Under the pieces are notes generated by a model that had not been told where the DNA came from, made no database searches, and saw only the letters and a program-made list of their open reading frames with translations. 20,291 nucleotides of DNA, from contig CABIVQ010000052.1 in NCBI GenBank assembly GCA_902362365.1, forward strand, positions 1 through 20,291. Direction: 5' to 3'. Shown piece by piece: positions 13,223 to 19,676 of this stretch (its first letter is position 1; the number at the start of each line of letters is the position of its first letter). Both the position numbers and the translations under genes were made by a program. Source of the stretch: Clostridiaceae bacterium. GTDB taxonomy: Bacteria > Bacillota > Clostridia > Peptostreptococcales > Peptostreptococcaceae.

Positions 13223-13594
13223 ATGAAAATTTGTGTACCAGTAGAAGCAAATAAAGGATTAGAAAGTAAACCTTATGGACATTTTGGATCAGCACCATTA
13301 TTTGTAATTTGTAACTTAGAAAATCAAGAAGTAACTGAAATAAACAACCAGGATTTACATCATGAGCATGGAAAATGTCAACCATTAAAGGCATTACAAG
13401 GTAATGTTGTTGATGCAGTTATAGTAGGAGGAATAGGGCAAGGTGCTATAATGAAATTAAATTCTATGGGTGTTAAAGTATATAAATCACAAGGGAATAC
13501 AATAAAAGAAAATATTGAGCTATACAAAGAAAATAAACTGGAAGAATTCCCATCAAATCATACTTGCTCTCATGATGGTTGTGGGCATCATTAA
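13223..13594 (+). CDS. NifX/NifB-like dinitrogenase iron-molybdenum cofactor family protein
   Basis: A 123-residue stand-alone protein of the NifX/NafY/NifB-C-terminal fold. Signs are the opening Met-Lys-Ile-Cys-Val-Pro-Val, the segment Gly-His-Phe-Gly-Ser-Ala-Pro-Leu-Phe (residues 20-28) and the Gly-Gly-Ile-Gly-Gln-Gly-Ala loop. A His-rich stretch (His-His-Glu-His) occurs mid-protein, and the tail Cys115-Ser-His-Asp-Gly-Cys-Gly-His-His adds more metal ligands. Such proteins bind metal-sulfur clusters or clustered cofactors. No nif genes are nearby, so nitrogen fixation is not implied. Coupling with an ArsR-type regulator suggests metal or Fe-S handling. The ribosome site GGGAGG lies inside the end of the regulator gene. 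Confidence 0.85.
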   Translation: MKICVPVEANKGLESKPYGHFGSAPLFVICNLENQEVTEINNQDLHHEHGKCQPLKALQGNVVDAVIVGGIGQGAIMKLNSMGVKVYKSQGNTIKENIELYKENKLEEFPSNHTCSHDGCGHH

Positions 13595-13603
13595 GGAATA
13601 TAA

Positions 13604-13624
13604 CATTTTTAATTTATAAAAATG
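13604..13624 (+). terminator. Weak terminator-like hairpin after the NifX-like gene
   Basis: CATTTTTA (13604-13611) pairs with TAAAAATG (13617-13624) over a five-base loop, ten bases after the stop. There is no T-run, so it is a weak candidate for the operon end. Confidence 0.35.
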
Positions 13625-13640
13625 AGTAAATAACTAGTAT

Positions 13641-13744
13641 ATAAATGGATTTGTTATATTTGAATGTACTATAATTTACTGACATTCAACTGACAAATCC
13701 ATTTATTTTACAAACTTACTGACATTCAACTGACATTACTGACA
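13641..13744 (+). other. Probable prophage attL/arm region with repeats and palindrome
   Basis: A perfect 20-bp direct repeat, TTACTGACATTCAACTGACA, lies at 13676-13695 and 13716-13735, and a further TTACTGACA at 13736-13744. The ACTGACA units sit 11 bp apart, like integrase arm-type sites. Overlapping it is a compound palindrome: ATAAATGGATTTGT (13641-13654) with ACAAATCCATTTAT (13693-13706), 14 of 14, and inside it TTGAATGT/ACATTCAA (13660-13667/13682-13689). The block is immediately downstream of the leftward integrase gene, the normal place for attP arms. The crossover core cannot be fixed without the other prophage end. Confidence 0.6.
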
Positions 13745-13747
13745 GTA

Positions 13748-14869
13748 TCATTTAAACATTAAATTTGATATGTTATCACTCGCTTTTGTATCCATTTCTT
13801 TTAATACATGGCTATATCTATTTAGTGTAATTTGTATATCTGTATGGCCAAGCCTATTTGAAATAGTTTTAAAGTCTGTTCCACTTAATACTAAGAAAGT
13901 AGCATGAGTATGCCTTAAATCGTGCATTCTTATATATCTAATACTATTCCTTTTAGTAAAACTTTTCCAACGTTCTCTCAGCGAAGCTGGTATAAATGGA
14001 GTTAATTTACTATTTAAACATACTAAATCTTCATACTCTAGTATCGAAGACAATCTATATTCATTATGTTTAGATTTCCATTTTTTTAATTTATTCATTA
14101 ATTCTTGTGGAGCAGAGATAGTTCTAATAGAGCCTTTTGTTTTAGGCTGCTTAAATTTAATTTCATTCTTAACATATATTAAAACTTGATTAATACTTAT
14201 AGTATTATTTTTAAAATCAATATCTTGCCATCGAAGACCACAAACCTCTCCAGTTCTTAATCCCATAGTTAACATTAAGAGTATGGGTATTTCGATATTT
14301 GTTCCTTCTAATTTATTTATTACATTTTTAACTTCATCCTTGTCGTAAACTTCAAAAGATTCTCTACTTTCTCTTAGAGCAGGTGGATTTTTGACAAAAT
14401 GACAAGGATTTTCGTTTATTTCTTTTAATCTATATGCTTCGTTAAGCACAGCTTTTACAACACCTGTTATAGGTTCAGCTCCACTTTTGGTGTATTTAGC
14501 AAACATAGCATTTATAAAAGATTGTAGCATCGAAGGAGTAACATCTTTTAATTTTGTATCTTTGAAAAAAGGTTCTAAATTAACTTTAATAGTACTTTCT
14601 CTTCTATACAAAGTTGTAGGAGAGAAATTTTTAGATGGATCTTCATGATATTTTTTATATCTCTCGACAAATGTAATATCTTTACTTATAATAAATTTAT
14701 TATTATTTATAGAACTTTTTAAATCTATTAAGTGTTTTTCTGCTTCTTTTTTTGTATCATACTTAGCTAAACTTTTTTGTTTTAATTTCCCATTTTCACC
14801 TATATATTCAAGATAAACATTGTAGTTATTTCCTCTTTTTCTTATAAAAGAACTTTTTATATTAGTCAT
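13748..14869 (-). CDS. int: Phage tyrosine integrase
   Basis: The start is ATG 14869, behind AGAGGTG (373 residues); the GTG at 14878 is within the ribosome site. Residues about 8-55 form an AP2-like arm-binding domain (Arg-Lys-Arg-Gly-Asn-Asn-Tyr-Asn-Val at 10-18). Residues about 65-150 are the SAM-like core-binding domain. The catalytic domain carries Arg205 (Gly-Leu-Arg-Thr-Gly-Glu), His316-Asp-Leu-Arg319, His342 (Leu-Gly-His-Thr) and nucleophile Tyr352. All are intact, so the protein should be active. It integrates and excises the prophage at the att region just past its own 3' end, where arm-like repeats lie. Confidence 0.95.
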   Translation of the reverse strand: MTNIKSSFIRKRGNNYNVYLEYIGENGKLKQKSLAKYDTKKEAEKHLIDLKSSINNNKFIISKDITFVERYKKYHEDPSKNFSPTTLYRRESTIKVNLEPFFKDTKLKDVTPSMLQSFINAMFAKYTKSGAEPITGVVKAVLNEAYRLKEINENPCHFVKNPPALRESRESFEVYDKDEVKNVINKLEGTNIEIPILLMLTMGLRTGEVCGLRWQDIDFKNNTISINQVLIYVKNEIKFKQPKTKGSIRTISAPQELMNKLKKWKSKHNEYRLSSILEYEDLVCLNSKLTPFIPASLRERWKSFTKRNSIRYIRMHDLRHTHATFLVLSGTDFKTISNRLGHTDIQITLNRYSHVLKEMDTKASDNISNLMFK

Positions 14870-14896
14870 GGTTAACACCTCTAGATGTTATAGTTT

Positions 14897-15568
14897 TTAT
14901 AAGTTTATTTCTATTTTTACAACTTTCCCTAATATTCCTACATAGCCAGTTTCTATGTCGGATACTGGGAAAAACATAGGAGGATAATTTGGATTCTCGC
15001 TTTGTAAAACTAATCCATTTTCTTGTCTGTAAACCCTTTTTAATGTAGCTTCATCACCGTTTACCCTAACAGCCATTATATCGCCATCTTTTTCTAAAAA
15101 ATTTTGTTTTTTTATTCTTACTCGGTCTCCTTCGTAAATTCTAGCATTTATCATGCTATCACCCTTAACTTGTAAGTAAAAGTAATTCTCCCCTTGCATT
15201 AATTCCTCCTGATGCACATACTCGTAGTCTATTATATTTTCTTCGGATAAAATAGGAACTCCGGCTTTAATAACCCCTAAAACTGGTATTTTCACCATTT
15301 CACTTTCATGTATCTTTTTTAAAAATTTAACATCACCCTTTAAATTAAATAAGTCAGCATCATCAGTTTTTTTGTCAGGAACTAAATATTCTAGAGAAAC
15401 ACCGAAGAAATTAGCGAATTGTTTTAATAACCCTATTTCTGGCATTTGCTTGTCGTGCTCGTACCTACTTATAGAACTTTTCTTTAAATGAAACATATTA
15501 GCTAATTCCTCTTGAGTCAACCCTTTTAATTTCCTTTGCTCTTTAAATCTTTTTCCAAATGTATCCAC
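14897..15568 (-). CDS. CI-like phage repressor, XRE HTH plus S24 peptidase
   Basis: A 223-residue LexA/CI-type repressor starting at GTG 15568, nine bases after AGGAGGTG. Residues 7-60 form an XRE helix-turn-helix (Gly-Leu-Thr-Gln-Glu-Glu-Leu-Ala, then Ser-Ser-Ile-Ser-Arg-Tyr-Glu). The C-terminal half is a self-cleaving peptidase: scissile Ala102-Gly103, nucleophile Ser138 in Lys-Gly-Asp-Ser-Met and general base Lys177 in Ala-Thr-Leu-Lys-Arg. It should keep the lysogenic state and cleave itself when RecA is activated. It is transcribed toward int and divergently from the Cro-like gene. Confidence 0.95.
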   Translation of the reverse strand: MDTFGKRFKEQRKLKGLTQEELANMFHLKKSSISRYEHDKQMPEIGLLKQFANFFGVSLEYLVPDKKTDDADLFNLKGDVKFLKKIHESEMVKIPVLGVIKAGVPILSEENIIDYEYVHQEELMQGENYFYLQVKGDSMINARIYEGDRVRIKKQNFLEKDGDIMAVRVNGDEATLKRVYRQENGLVLQSENPNYPPMFFPVSDIETGYVGILGKVVKIEINL

Positions 15569-15591
15569 AAATTATTACACCTCCTATGAAT

Positions 15592-15714
15592 ATTATATAA
15601 AAAGTTGCGTAATAATAAATAAAAGTTACGTAACGAAAAACTTTTTTACAAAAAATGTTGACAAGTTGTTTTTGATGTAATATTATTAAAACATAAAGTT
15701 GCTTAGATGGTAAC
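15592..15714. promoter_or_regulatory. Divergent lysogeny-switch promoters and operators
   Basis: The rightward promoter is TTGACA (15658-15663), 17 bases, TATTAT (15681-15686). The leftward -10 is TATAAT on the minus strand (15597-15592), with a weak -35. Operator-like sites share GTT(A/G)C: GTTGCGTAAT at 15604-15613, the perfect palindrome GTTACGTAAC at 15625-15634, and GTTGC-N7-GTAAC at 15698-15714. They flank both promoters, as expected for CI and Cro binding. Confidence 0.75.
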
Positions 15715-15744
15715 AAAAAAGAAAATGTAGAAAAAGGTGATGCA

Positions 15745-15948
15745 ATGACAAAAACAGCCAAAGAGTTAAAAATGTTGAGGATAAAACATGAAGTATCACA
15801 AGAGTACTTAGCTCAACAATTAGGTGTAACAAAAGCTTCATATAGCAGGAAAGAAAATGGTAAAATAACATTCTCTTTAGAAGATGTAAAGAAGCTGAAA
15901 AAAGTATTTAAATTGACAACAGAAGAAGTAGAAAAAATTTTTTTTTAA
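15745..15948 (+). CDS. Cro-like XRE-family regulator (67 aa)
   Basis: A 67-residue, single-domain helix-turn-helix protein with ribosome site AAAGGTGAT. The signature is Val-Ser-Gln-Glu-Tyr-Leu-Ala-Gln-Gln-Leu-Gly-Val-Thr-Lys-Ala-Ser (residues 18-33). It is the first gene of the rightward early transcript and divergent from the repressor, so it should act as the Cro-type antagonist at the shared operators. The short form without a peptidase domain fits. Confidence 0.9.
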   Translation: MTKTAKELKMLRIKHEVSQEYLAQQLGVTKASYSRKENGKITFSLEDVKKLKKVFKLTTEEVEKIFF

Positions 15949-15954
15949 ATCAAA

Positions 15955-15979
15955 AGTTGTTTTCAACTAAACTTAGTTT
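15955..15979. repeat. Inverted repeats between the Cro-like and antirepressor genes
   Basis: AGTTG-TTTT-CAACT (15955-15968) is followed by AAACT-T-AGTTT (15969-15979). The AGTTG half resembles the GTTGC core of the switch operators, so it may be an extra operator ahead of the antirepressor gene. No T-run follows. Confidence 0.35.
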
Positions 15980-16025
15980 AACCAAAGGCGATTAATAAAA
16001 ACAGAACATATTGGAGGTAATGAAA

Positions 16026-16772
16026 ATGAATGGAATAATTACAATGTCGAATGAAAATATAGTAAACATGACAAGTGTAGAAGTTGTAAATTTAATAAAC
16101 AATTTTAGAGAAGAAGAAGGAAATACAATTAAAAAAGAACACAAGACATTAATGAGAGATATAAGAAATGAAATTGGCGCTTTAAAAGAAGTTGGGATAA
16201 TAAACGAGAACAATTTTGTACCCGTTAAATATATAGATGCTAAAGGTGAAGAAAGACCTTGTTACAAAATGAACAAAGCAGGAATAATGCAGATGTTAAA
16301 TAAAGAAAGTGCATTAGTAAGATATAAAACACAACAGTATATAGAAGTATTAGAAAATAAAATAAATCAACAGCATAAGCCTTTAACTACTATGGAACTA
16401 CTAGAGTTAGAATTCAAGGCTATAAGGGAGCAAGATCAGAAAATAAAAGAAGTTAAGCAAGAATTAGATGAATTTAAGTTAGATATACCTTTATTCCAGG
16501 TTGAATGCAAAGAACTTCAAGCTGAGGTAAGAAAAAAAGGTACTAAATGCTTGGGTGGATATAAGTCTGTAGCTTATAAAGATAACTCTTTAAGAGGCAA
16601 AGTTTACGCAGATATACAGAGACAATTAAAAAGAGAGTTTGGAATAGAAAGATATGAAGCTATTAAAAGAAGTCAGTATGAGGTAGCTATAAAAATAGTT
16701 TCAAACTATAAACTACCTTTAGTATTAGAAGAAGAAGTAAAACTAAAAAATAATCAATTAGCATTTGCATAA
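16026..16772 (+). CDS. Phage antirepressor, Rha domain plus ORF6C domain
   Basis: I start at ATG 16026, seven bases after GGAGGT; the ATG at 16020 is too close to it. The protein has 248 residues. Residues about 12-105 match the Rha (phage regulatory protein) plan, with Glu-His-Lys-Thr-Leu-Met-Arg-Asp-Ile and Tyr-Lys-Met-Asn-Lys-Ala-Gly, a DNA-binding or antirepressor module. A coiled-coil stretch spans about 110-165. The C-terminal part (about 165-240, Lys-Arg-Glu-Phe-Gly-Ile-Glu-Arg-Tyr and Ala-Ile-Lys-Arg-Ser) is ORF6C-like. Such fusions antagonise CI-type repressors and promote induction. Position just after the Cro-like gene supports this. Confidence 0.85.
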   Translation: MNGIITMSNENIVNMTSVEVVNLINNFREEEGNTIKKEHKTLMRDIRNEIGALKEVGIINENNFVPVKYIDAKGEERPCYKMNKAGIMQMLNKESALVRYKTQQYIEVLENKINQQHKPLTTMELLELEFKAIREQDQKIKEVKQELDEFKLDIPLFQVECKELQAEVRKKGTKCLGGYKSVAYKDNSLRGKVYADIQRQLKREFGIERYEAIKRSQYEVAIKIVSNYKLPLVLEEEVKLKNNQLAFA

Positions 16773-16787
16773 GGGAGGATAAATAAA

Positions 16788-17060
16788 ATGAGTAAAAAAG
16801 TTAAAACAACAAACACAAATATGGAGATAAAATGTACTACTCATTTAGTAGTAGATATAAATAGCTTTAGATTTATATTCGATGAAGAAATGCCACACTG
16901 AATAACTATTTTAGATTGTACAAATGGAGAAGATTTCGAATCTGTAGATGAAATAAATGGTGAAAATGTCTGCTCAATAAGAACGTTAGAAGATCTAAAA
17001 AGAGTGGCTGTTAATTGGTATTTTGATAATGTTGAAGTTGTAGAAGAAATAGATATATAA
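16788..17060 (+). pseudogene. Small phage gene interrupted by an in-frame TGA
   Basis: With ribosome site GGGAGGAT and ATG 16788, one frame runs 90 codons to TAA at 17058 but is interrupted at codon 38 by TGA (16899-16901). The residues around it read Met-Pro-His-[TGA]-Ile-Thr-Ile-Leu-Asp-Cys. Both halves keep protein-like composition and codon use, and a good gene start follows at 17080. The simplest reading is a Trp codon TGG changed to TGA. The two halves together would give an acidic 90-residue protein of unknown family. Other genes here use TGG for Trp, so general recoding of TGA is not supported. Confidence 0.7.
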
Positions 17061-17079
17061 ACGTAAAGAGGAGGTACAT

Positions 17080-17265
17080 ATGAAAAAAGTAATGACAGCA
17101 AAAGACATACAAGAAATATTAGGAATATGTGAAAAAACTGCTTACGACTTAATTAGACAAGCTTTAGTAACAGGAAGCATGTTTAAAGTCATTAAAGTAG
17201 GTAGATTATATAAAATCCCTTCTCAACCATTCTTTGACTGGTTGGATTCATGGGAAGGTTGTTAA
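17080..17265 (+). CDS. Small helix-turn-helix (excisionase/HTH_17-like) protein
   Basis: A 61-residue protein with ribosome site GAGGAGG. The sequence Met-Thr-Ala-Lys-Asp-Ile-Gln-Glu-Ile-Leu-Gly-Ile then Lys-Thr-Ala-Tyr-Asp-Leu-Ile is the MerR-like helix-turn-helix of HTH_17 proteins, with a wing Val-Gly-Arg-Leu-Tyr-Lys-Ile-Pro. Members act as excisionases or small regulators. It is far from int and within the early operon, so excisionase is possible but a transcription role is equally likely. Confidence 0.8.
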   Translation: MKKVMTAKDIQEILGICEKTAYDLIRQALVTGSMFKVIKVGRLYKIPSQPFFDWLDSWEGC

Positions 17266-17279
17266 AGGAGGTTATGCAA

Positions 17280-17387
17280 TTGAACATACTTATACTTCAA
17301 TCTTTTGTAAAAGATTTTGAACATAGAAAAGATGAATTAAATTTTAGATTCGATTTATTAAAAGCATATAGAAAGATGGTGAGTTAA
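17280..17387 (+). CDS. Very small phage protein (35 aa)
   Basis: A frame ending in TAA at 17385-17387, one base before the next start. A GGAGGT ribosome site (17267-17272) is too close to the ATG at 17274 and better spaced for the TTG at 17280, giving 35 residues (37 from the ATG). Its middle is charged (Asp-Phe-Glu-His-Arg-Lys-Asp-Glu), with a hydrophobic start. Close packing between neighbours supports it as real. Function unknown. Confidence 0.55.
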   Translation: MNILILQSFVKDFEHRKDELNFRFDLLKAYRKMVS

Positions 17388-17624
17388 ATGGATCAACTAA
17401 AAAAAGTAAGACAATTGAGAATTGAGGCTTACAATGAATATTTAAATTTCAAGTCTAAAATGGCTAATGACAGAACAATGTTTACTGAGGATAAAGAGCT
17501 ATTAGTCAAAGCAGCATATGAGAAATATAAAGAAATTGAAGCGGAGGTAGATGCAATAGAAGATATGATTGAACTTGAAATATTAGAAAGGGACACCATA
17601 CAGAGTATGAAATGTCCCTACTAA
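17388..17624 (+). CDS. Small coiled-coil phage protein (78 aa)
   Basis: A 78-residue, strongly helical, Glu/Lys-rich protein starting immediately after the preceding stop, with GGTGAG as a weak ribosome site. Most of it should be one or two long helices (residues about 2-25 and 31-70). The 3' end of the gene forms a long hairpin (GGGACA 17590-17595 with TGTCCC 17613-17618, inner CATAC/GTATG) without a T-run. No family recognised. Confidence 0.7.
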   Translation: MDQLKKVRQLRIEAYNEYLNFKSKMANDRTMFTEDKELLVKAAYEKYKEIEAEVDAIEDMIELEILERDTIQSMKCPY

Positions 17625-17710
17625 ATAAAAGCCACTGCAATGGCCCTTATGCAAATAGACTAATTAAATTATATCACAAATAATTTAGAAAATAAACTGG
17701 AGGATTAAAT

Positions 17711-18211
17711 ATGGAAAAAACTATAAGTTTGTATGAATTATCTAATGATTTATTAGAGTTAATGGATATAGAAGATTGTGAGATTAATGAAGAAGTTAAA
17801 TCTCAAATAATAGAGCAGATAGAAACTATGATAGAAGCTAAATCAGAAAATATAATAGCAGTTATAAAAAATTATGAAGCAACTGTAAATGCAATAAAAG
17901 AAGAAGAGAAAAGATTAGCTACTAATAGAAAAGTTATAGAAAATAAAGTTTCAAGACTTAAGGAGTATACAAAAGAATGTTTAGAAAAAACTGGTAAAAA
18001 GAAAGTTGAAACTAAATTAGGGAATATAAGTTTAAGAAAGAAGCCTGTATCAGTAATTATAGAAGATGAATCATTAGTTCCAGAACTATATAAAACAGTC
18101 AAAGAAGTAGTAACAGTTGATAAAAATACTATAAAAGATTTCCTTAAAAAAGGTATGGAAATAGAAGGGTGTAGACTATCAGAAGAAGATTATAACTTAA
18201 CTATAAAATAG
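17711..18211 (+). CDS. Gp157-family phage protein
   Basis: A 166-residue protein with ribosome site TGGAGGAT. It matches the siphovirus Gp157 family: N-terminal Ser-Leu-Tyr-Glu-Leu-Ser, a long coiled coil at about 30-105, and the C-terminal Gly-Asn-Ile-Ser-Leu-Arg-Lys-Lys-Pro-Val-Ser-Val with a closing Lys-Lys-Gly-Met-Glu-Ile-Glu-Gly-Cys. Gp157 genes are usually next to single-strand annealing genes, as here. It has been linked to phage resistance in Streptococcus thermophilus, but its molecular role is unclear. Confidence 0.9.
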   Translation: MEKTISLYELSNDLLELMDIEDCEINEEVKSQIIEQIETMIEAKSENIIAVIKNYEATVNAIKEEEKRLATNRKVIENKVSRLKEYTKECLEKTGKKKVETKLGNISLRKKPVSVIIEDESLVPELYKTVKEVVTVDKNTIKDFLKKGMEIEGCRLSEEDYNLTIK

Positions 18212-18220
18212 GTGATTGTA

Positions 18221-18709
18221 ATGGGTAAAATTATAGATTTAATAGGGCAAAAATTTGGAAGGTTAACAGCTGTAGAATTTTCACATGCAAATAGAACGAA
18301 ATACTATTGGAAATTTAAATGTGACTGTGGTAACGAAATAATAACAAGGGCAGATACAGTAAAGAATGGGAGAGTTAAAAGTTGTGGTTGTTTAAATGAA
18401 GAACAACTCAGAAGTTATAAAAATAAAGAAAAACTTTTAAGAGCTGCTAAGATGGATTGCTATAAAAACACAAAAATATGTACGCTTAAATCAAAGTTAG
18501 GAAGTACTAATAAAAGTGGTTACAAGGGTGTTTATTGGGATGAAAGCCATAAAAAATGGAGAGCTCAAATTAATATACAAGGGAAACGATACCATTTAGG
18601 TAGACATAGTAGGTTAGAAGATGCGATAAAAGCTAGGAGAGAAGCCGAAGAAAAATATTTTAAACCATTGATAGAAGAATACGAAAATGGAGGACAAATA
18701 AATGAATAA
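18221..18709 (+). CDS. AP2-domain protein with N-terminal zinc ribbon
   Basis: I start at ATG 18221, behind AGGTGAT (162 residues); the GTG at 18212 is part of the ribosome site. The N-terminal half has four cysteines, Cys34-Asp-Cys36 and Cys55-Gly-Cys57, in Lys-Cys-Asp-Cys-Gly and Ser-Cys-Gly-Cys-Leu, a zinc-ribbon pattern. Residues about 98-150 form an AP2/ERF-type domain (Gly-Tyr-Lys-Gly-Val-Tyr-Trp, Lys-Lys-Trp-Arg-Ala, His-Leu-Gly-Arg). Such phage proteins are often remnants or relatives of HNH-AP2 homing endonucleases; no HNH motif is visible here, so cleavage is not predicted. Its stop overlaps the RecT start by eight bases. Confidence 0.85.
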   Translation: MGKIIDLIGQKFGRLTAVEFSHANRTKYYWKFKCDCGNEIITRADTVKNGRVKSCGCLNEEQLRSYKNKEKLLRAAKMDCYKNTKICTLKSKLGSTNKSGYKGVYWDESHKKWRAQINIQGKRYHLGRHSRLEDAIKARREAEEKYFKPLIEEYENGGQINE

Positions 18710-19574
18710 TACAGTAGTAAAACAAAGTGCATTAACATTAGCAGAGTTTACAACAGAAACTGGACAGGTGTTAACAGCTGATACAGTTAAGAACTATTTA
18801 GTAAGTGGAAATGGAGCAGTAACAGATCAAGAAGTATTAATGTTTATAGAATTGTGTAAGGCTCAACATCTTAATCCATTTATAAGAGAAGCTTATCTTA
18901 TCAAGTTTGGAAGTTCTCCTGCAAATATAGTAGTTGGCAAAGATGTATTTGTTAAAAGAGCACATAGAAATCCTGATTATGAAGGTATGAGAGCTGGAAT
19001 AGTTGTAGCAACAAAAGATGGAGAAATAAAAGAAAGAGAAGGTAGTTTAAAAGCTCCAGGAGAGGAATTAATCGGTGGGTGGTGCGAAGTATATGTTAAG
19101 AACAAAAAACATCCTATAAAGTCACTGGTTAGCTTAGAAGAGTATAGCAAATCACAAGCAACATGGAAACAAATGCCTATGGTTATGATTAGGAAATGTG
19201 CAATAGTAACTGCATTAAGAGAAGCATTCCCAGAAGATTTGGCAGGTATGTATGATAGTGCAGAAATTAAAAATGTACCTGATAAATTACCAGAAAAAGA
19301 AGTAAAAGTTGGATACGCTACAACTGGTCAAAAACAAGGAATCATGAAGTTAGCATCAATGAAAGGTTTATATGACTATGAGACCCCTAAGGATATAAGC
19401 AAGATGCAAGAATTTTGTGAGAGTAACGGATATTGTTTAAAAGAACTTAAATTTGATGAAGTAGATATAATACTAGATTTACTTTTTAAATATGAACCTA
19501 AAGAAGAAGTGGTAATAGATACAGAGTTTAAAGAAGTAGCCGAAGACGATGGACAAGTAACTTTAGAGGTGTAA
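18702..19574 (+). CDS. bet: Phage recombination protein Bet, RecT family
   Basis: A 290-residue single-strand annealing protein with ribosome site GGAGGAC inside the upstream gene. Family signs are Val-Leu-Met-Phe-Ile-Glu-Leu-Cys-Lys-Ala (42-51), Leu-Asn-Pro-Phe-Ile-Arg-Glu-Ala-Tyr-Leu, Val-Gly-Lys-Asp-Val-Phe and Met-Pro-Met-Val-Met-Ile-Arg-Lys-Cys-Ala. Length and order fit the Bet/RecT core. An acidic C-terminal tail (Glu-Val-Ala-Glu-Asp-Asp) may be regulatory. It anneals complementary single strands in phage recombination. No exonuclease partner is visible before the window end. Confidence 0.93.
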   Translation: MNNTVVKQSALTLAEFTTETGQVLTADTVKNYLVSGNGAVTDQEVLMFIELCKAQHLNPFIREAYLIKFGSSPANIVVGKDVFVKRAHRNPDYEGMRAGIVVATKDGEIKEREGSLKAPGEELIGGWCEVYVKNKKHPIKSLVSLEEYSKSQATWKQMPMVMIRKCAIVTALREAFPEDLAGMYDSAEIKNVPDKLPEKEVKVGYATTGQKQGIMKLASMKGLYDYETPKDISKMQEFCESNGYCLKELKFDEVDIILDLLFKYEPKEEVVIDTEFKEVAEDDGQVTLEV

Positions 19575-19575
19575 T

Positions 19576-19662
19576 ATGCAAGTGATATACATGACAATAT
19601 TAGCAGATGCTCTAGTGATAACTGGAGCCTGCTACTTAATAAAAAAGATATGTAGCAGATAA
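19576..19662 (+). CDS. Small phage membrane-like peptide (28 aa)
   Basis: A 28-codon frame starts at ATG 19576, two bases after the bet stop, with AGAGGTG as ribosome site. It is hydrophobic in the middle (Ile-Leu-Ala-Asp-Ala-Leu-Val-Ile) and ends with basic Lys-Lys-Ile-Cys-Ser-Arg, as small phage membrane peptides often do. Tight packing between bet and the replication gene supports translation. Function unknown. Confidence 0.5.
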   Translation: MQVIYMTILADALVITGACYLIKKICSR

Positions 19663-19676
19663 GAGCAGGTGAGATT

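Noticed and set aside
13223..13594. Evidence of nitrogen fixation
   Set aside because: The NifX-like fold occurs widely in non-diazotrophs and no nif structural genes are present.
16899..16901. Selenocysteine or a TGA-reassigned code
   Set aside because: No SECIS-like hairpin is evident after the codon, neighbouring genes use TGG for Trp, and only one gene shows the TGA.
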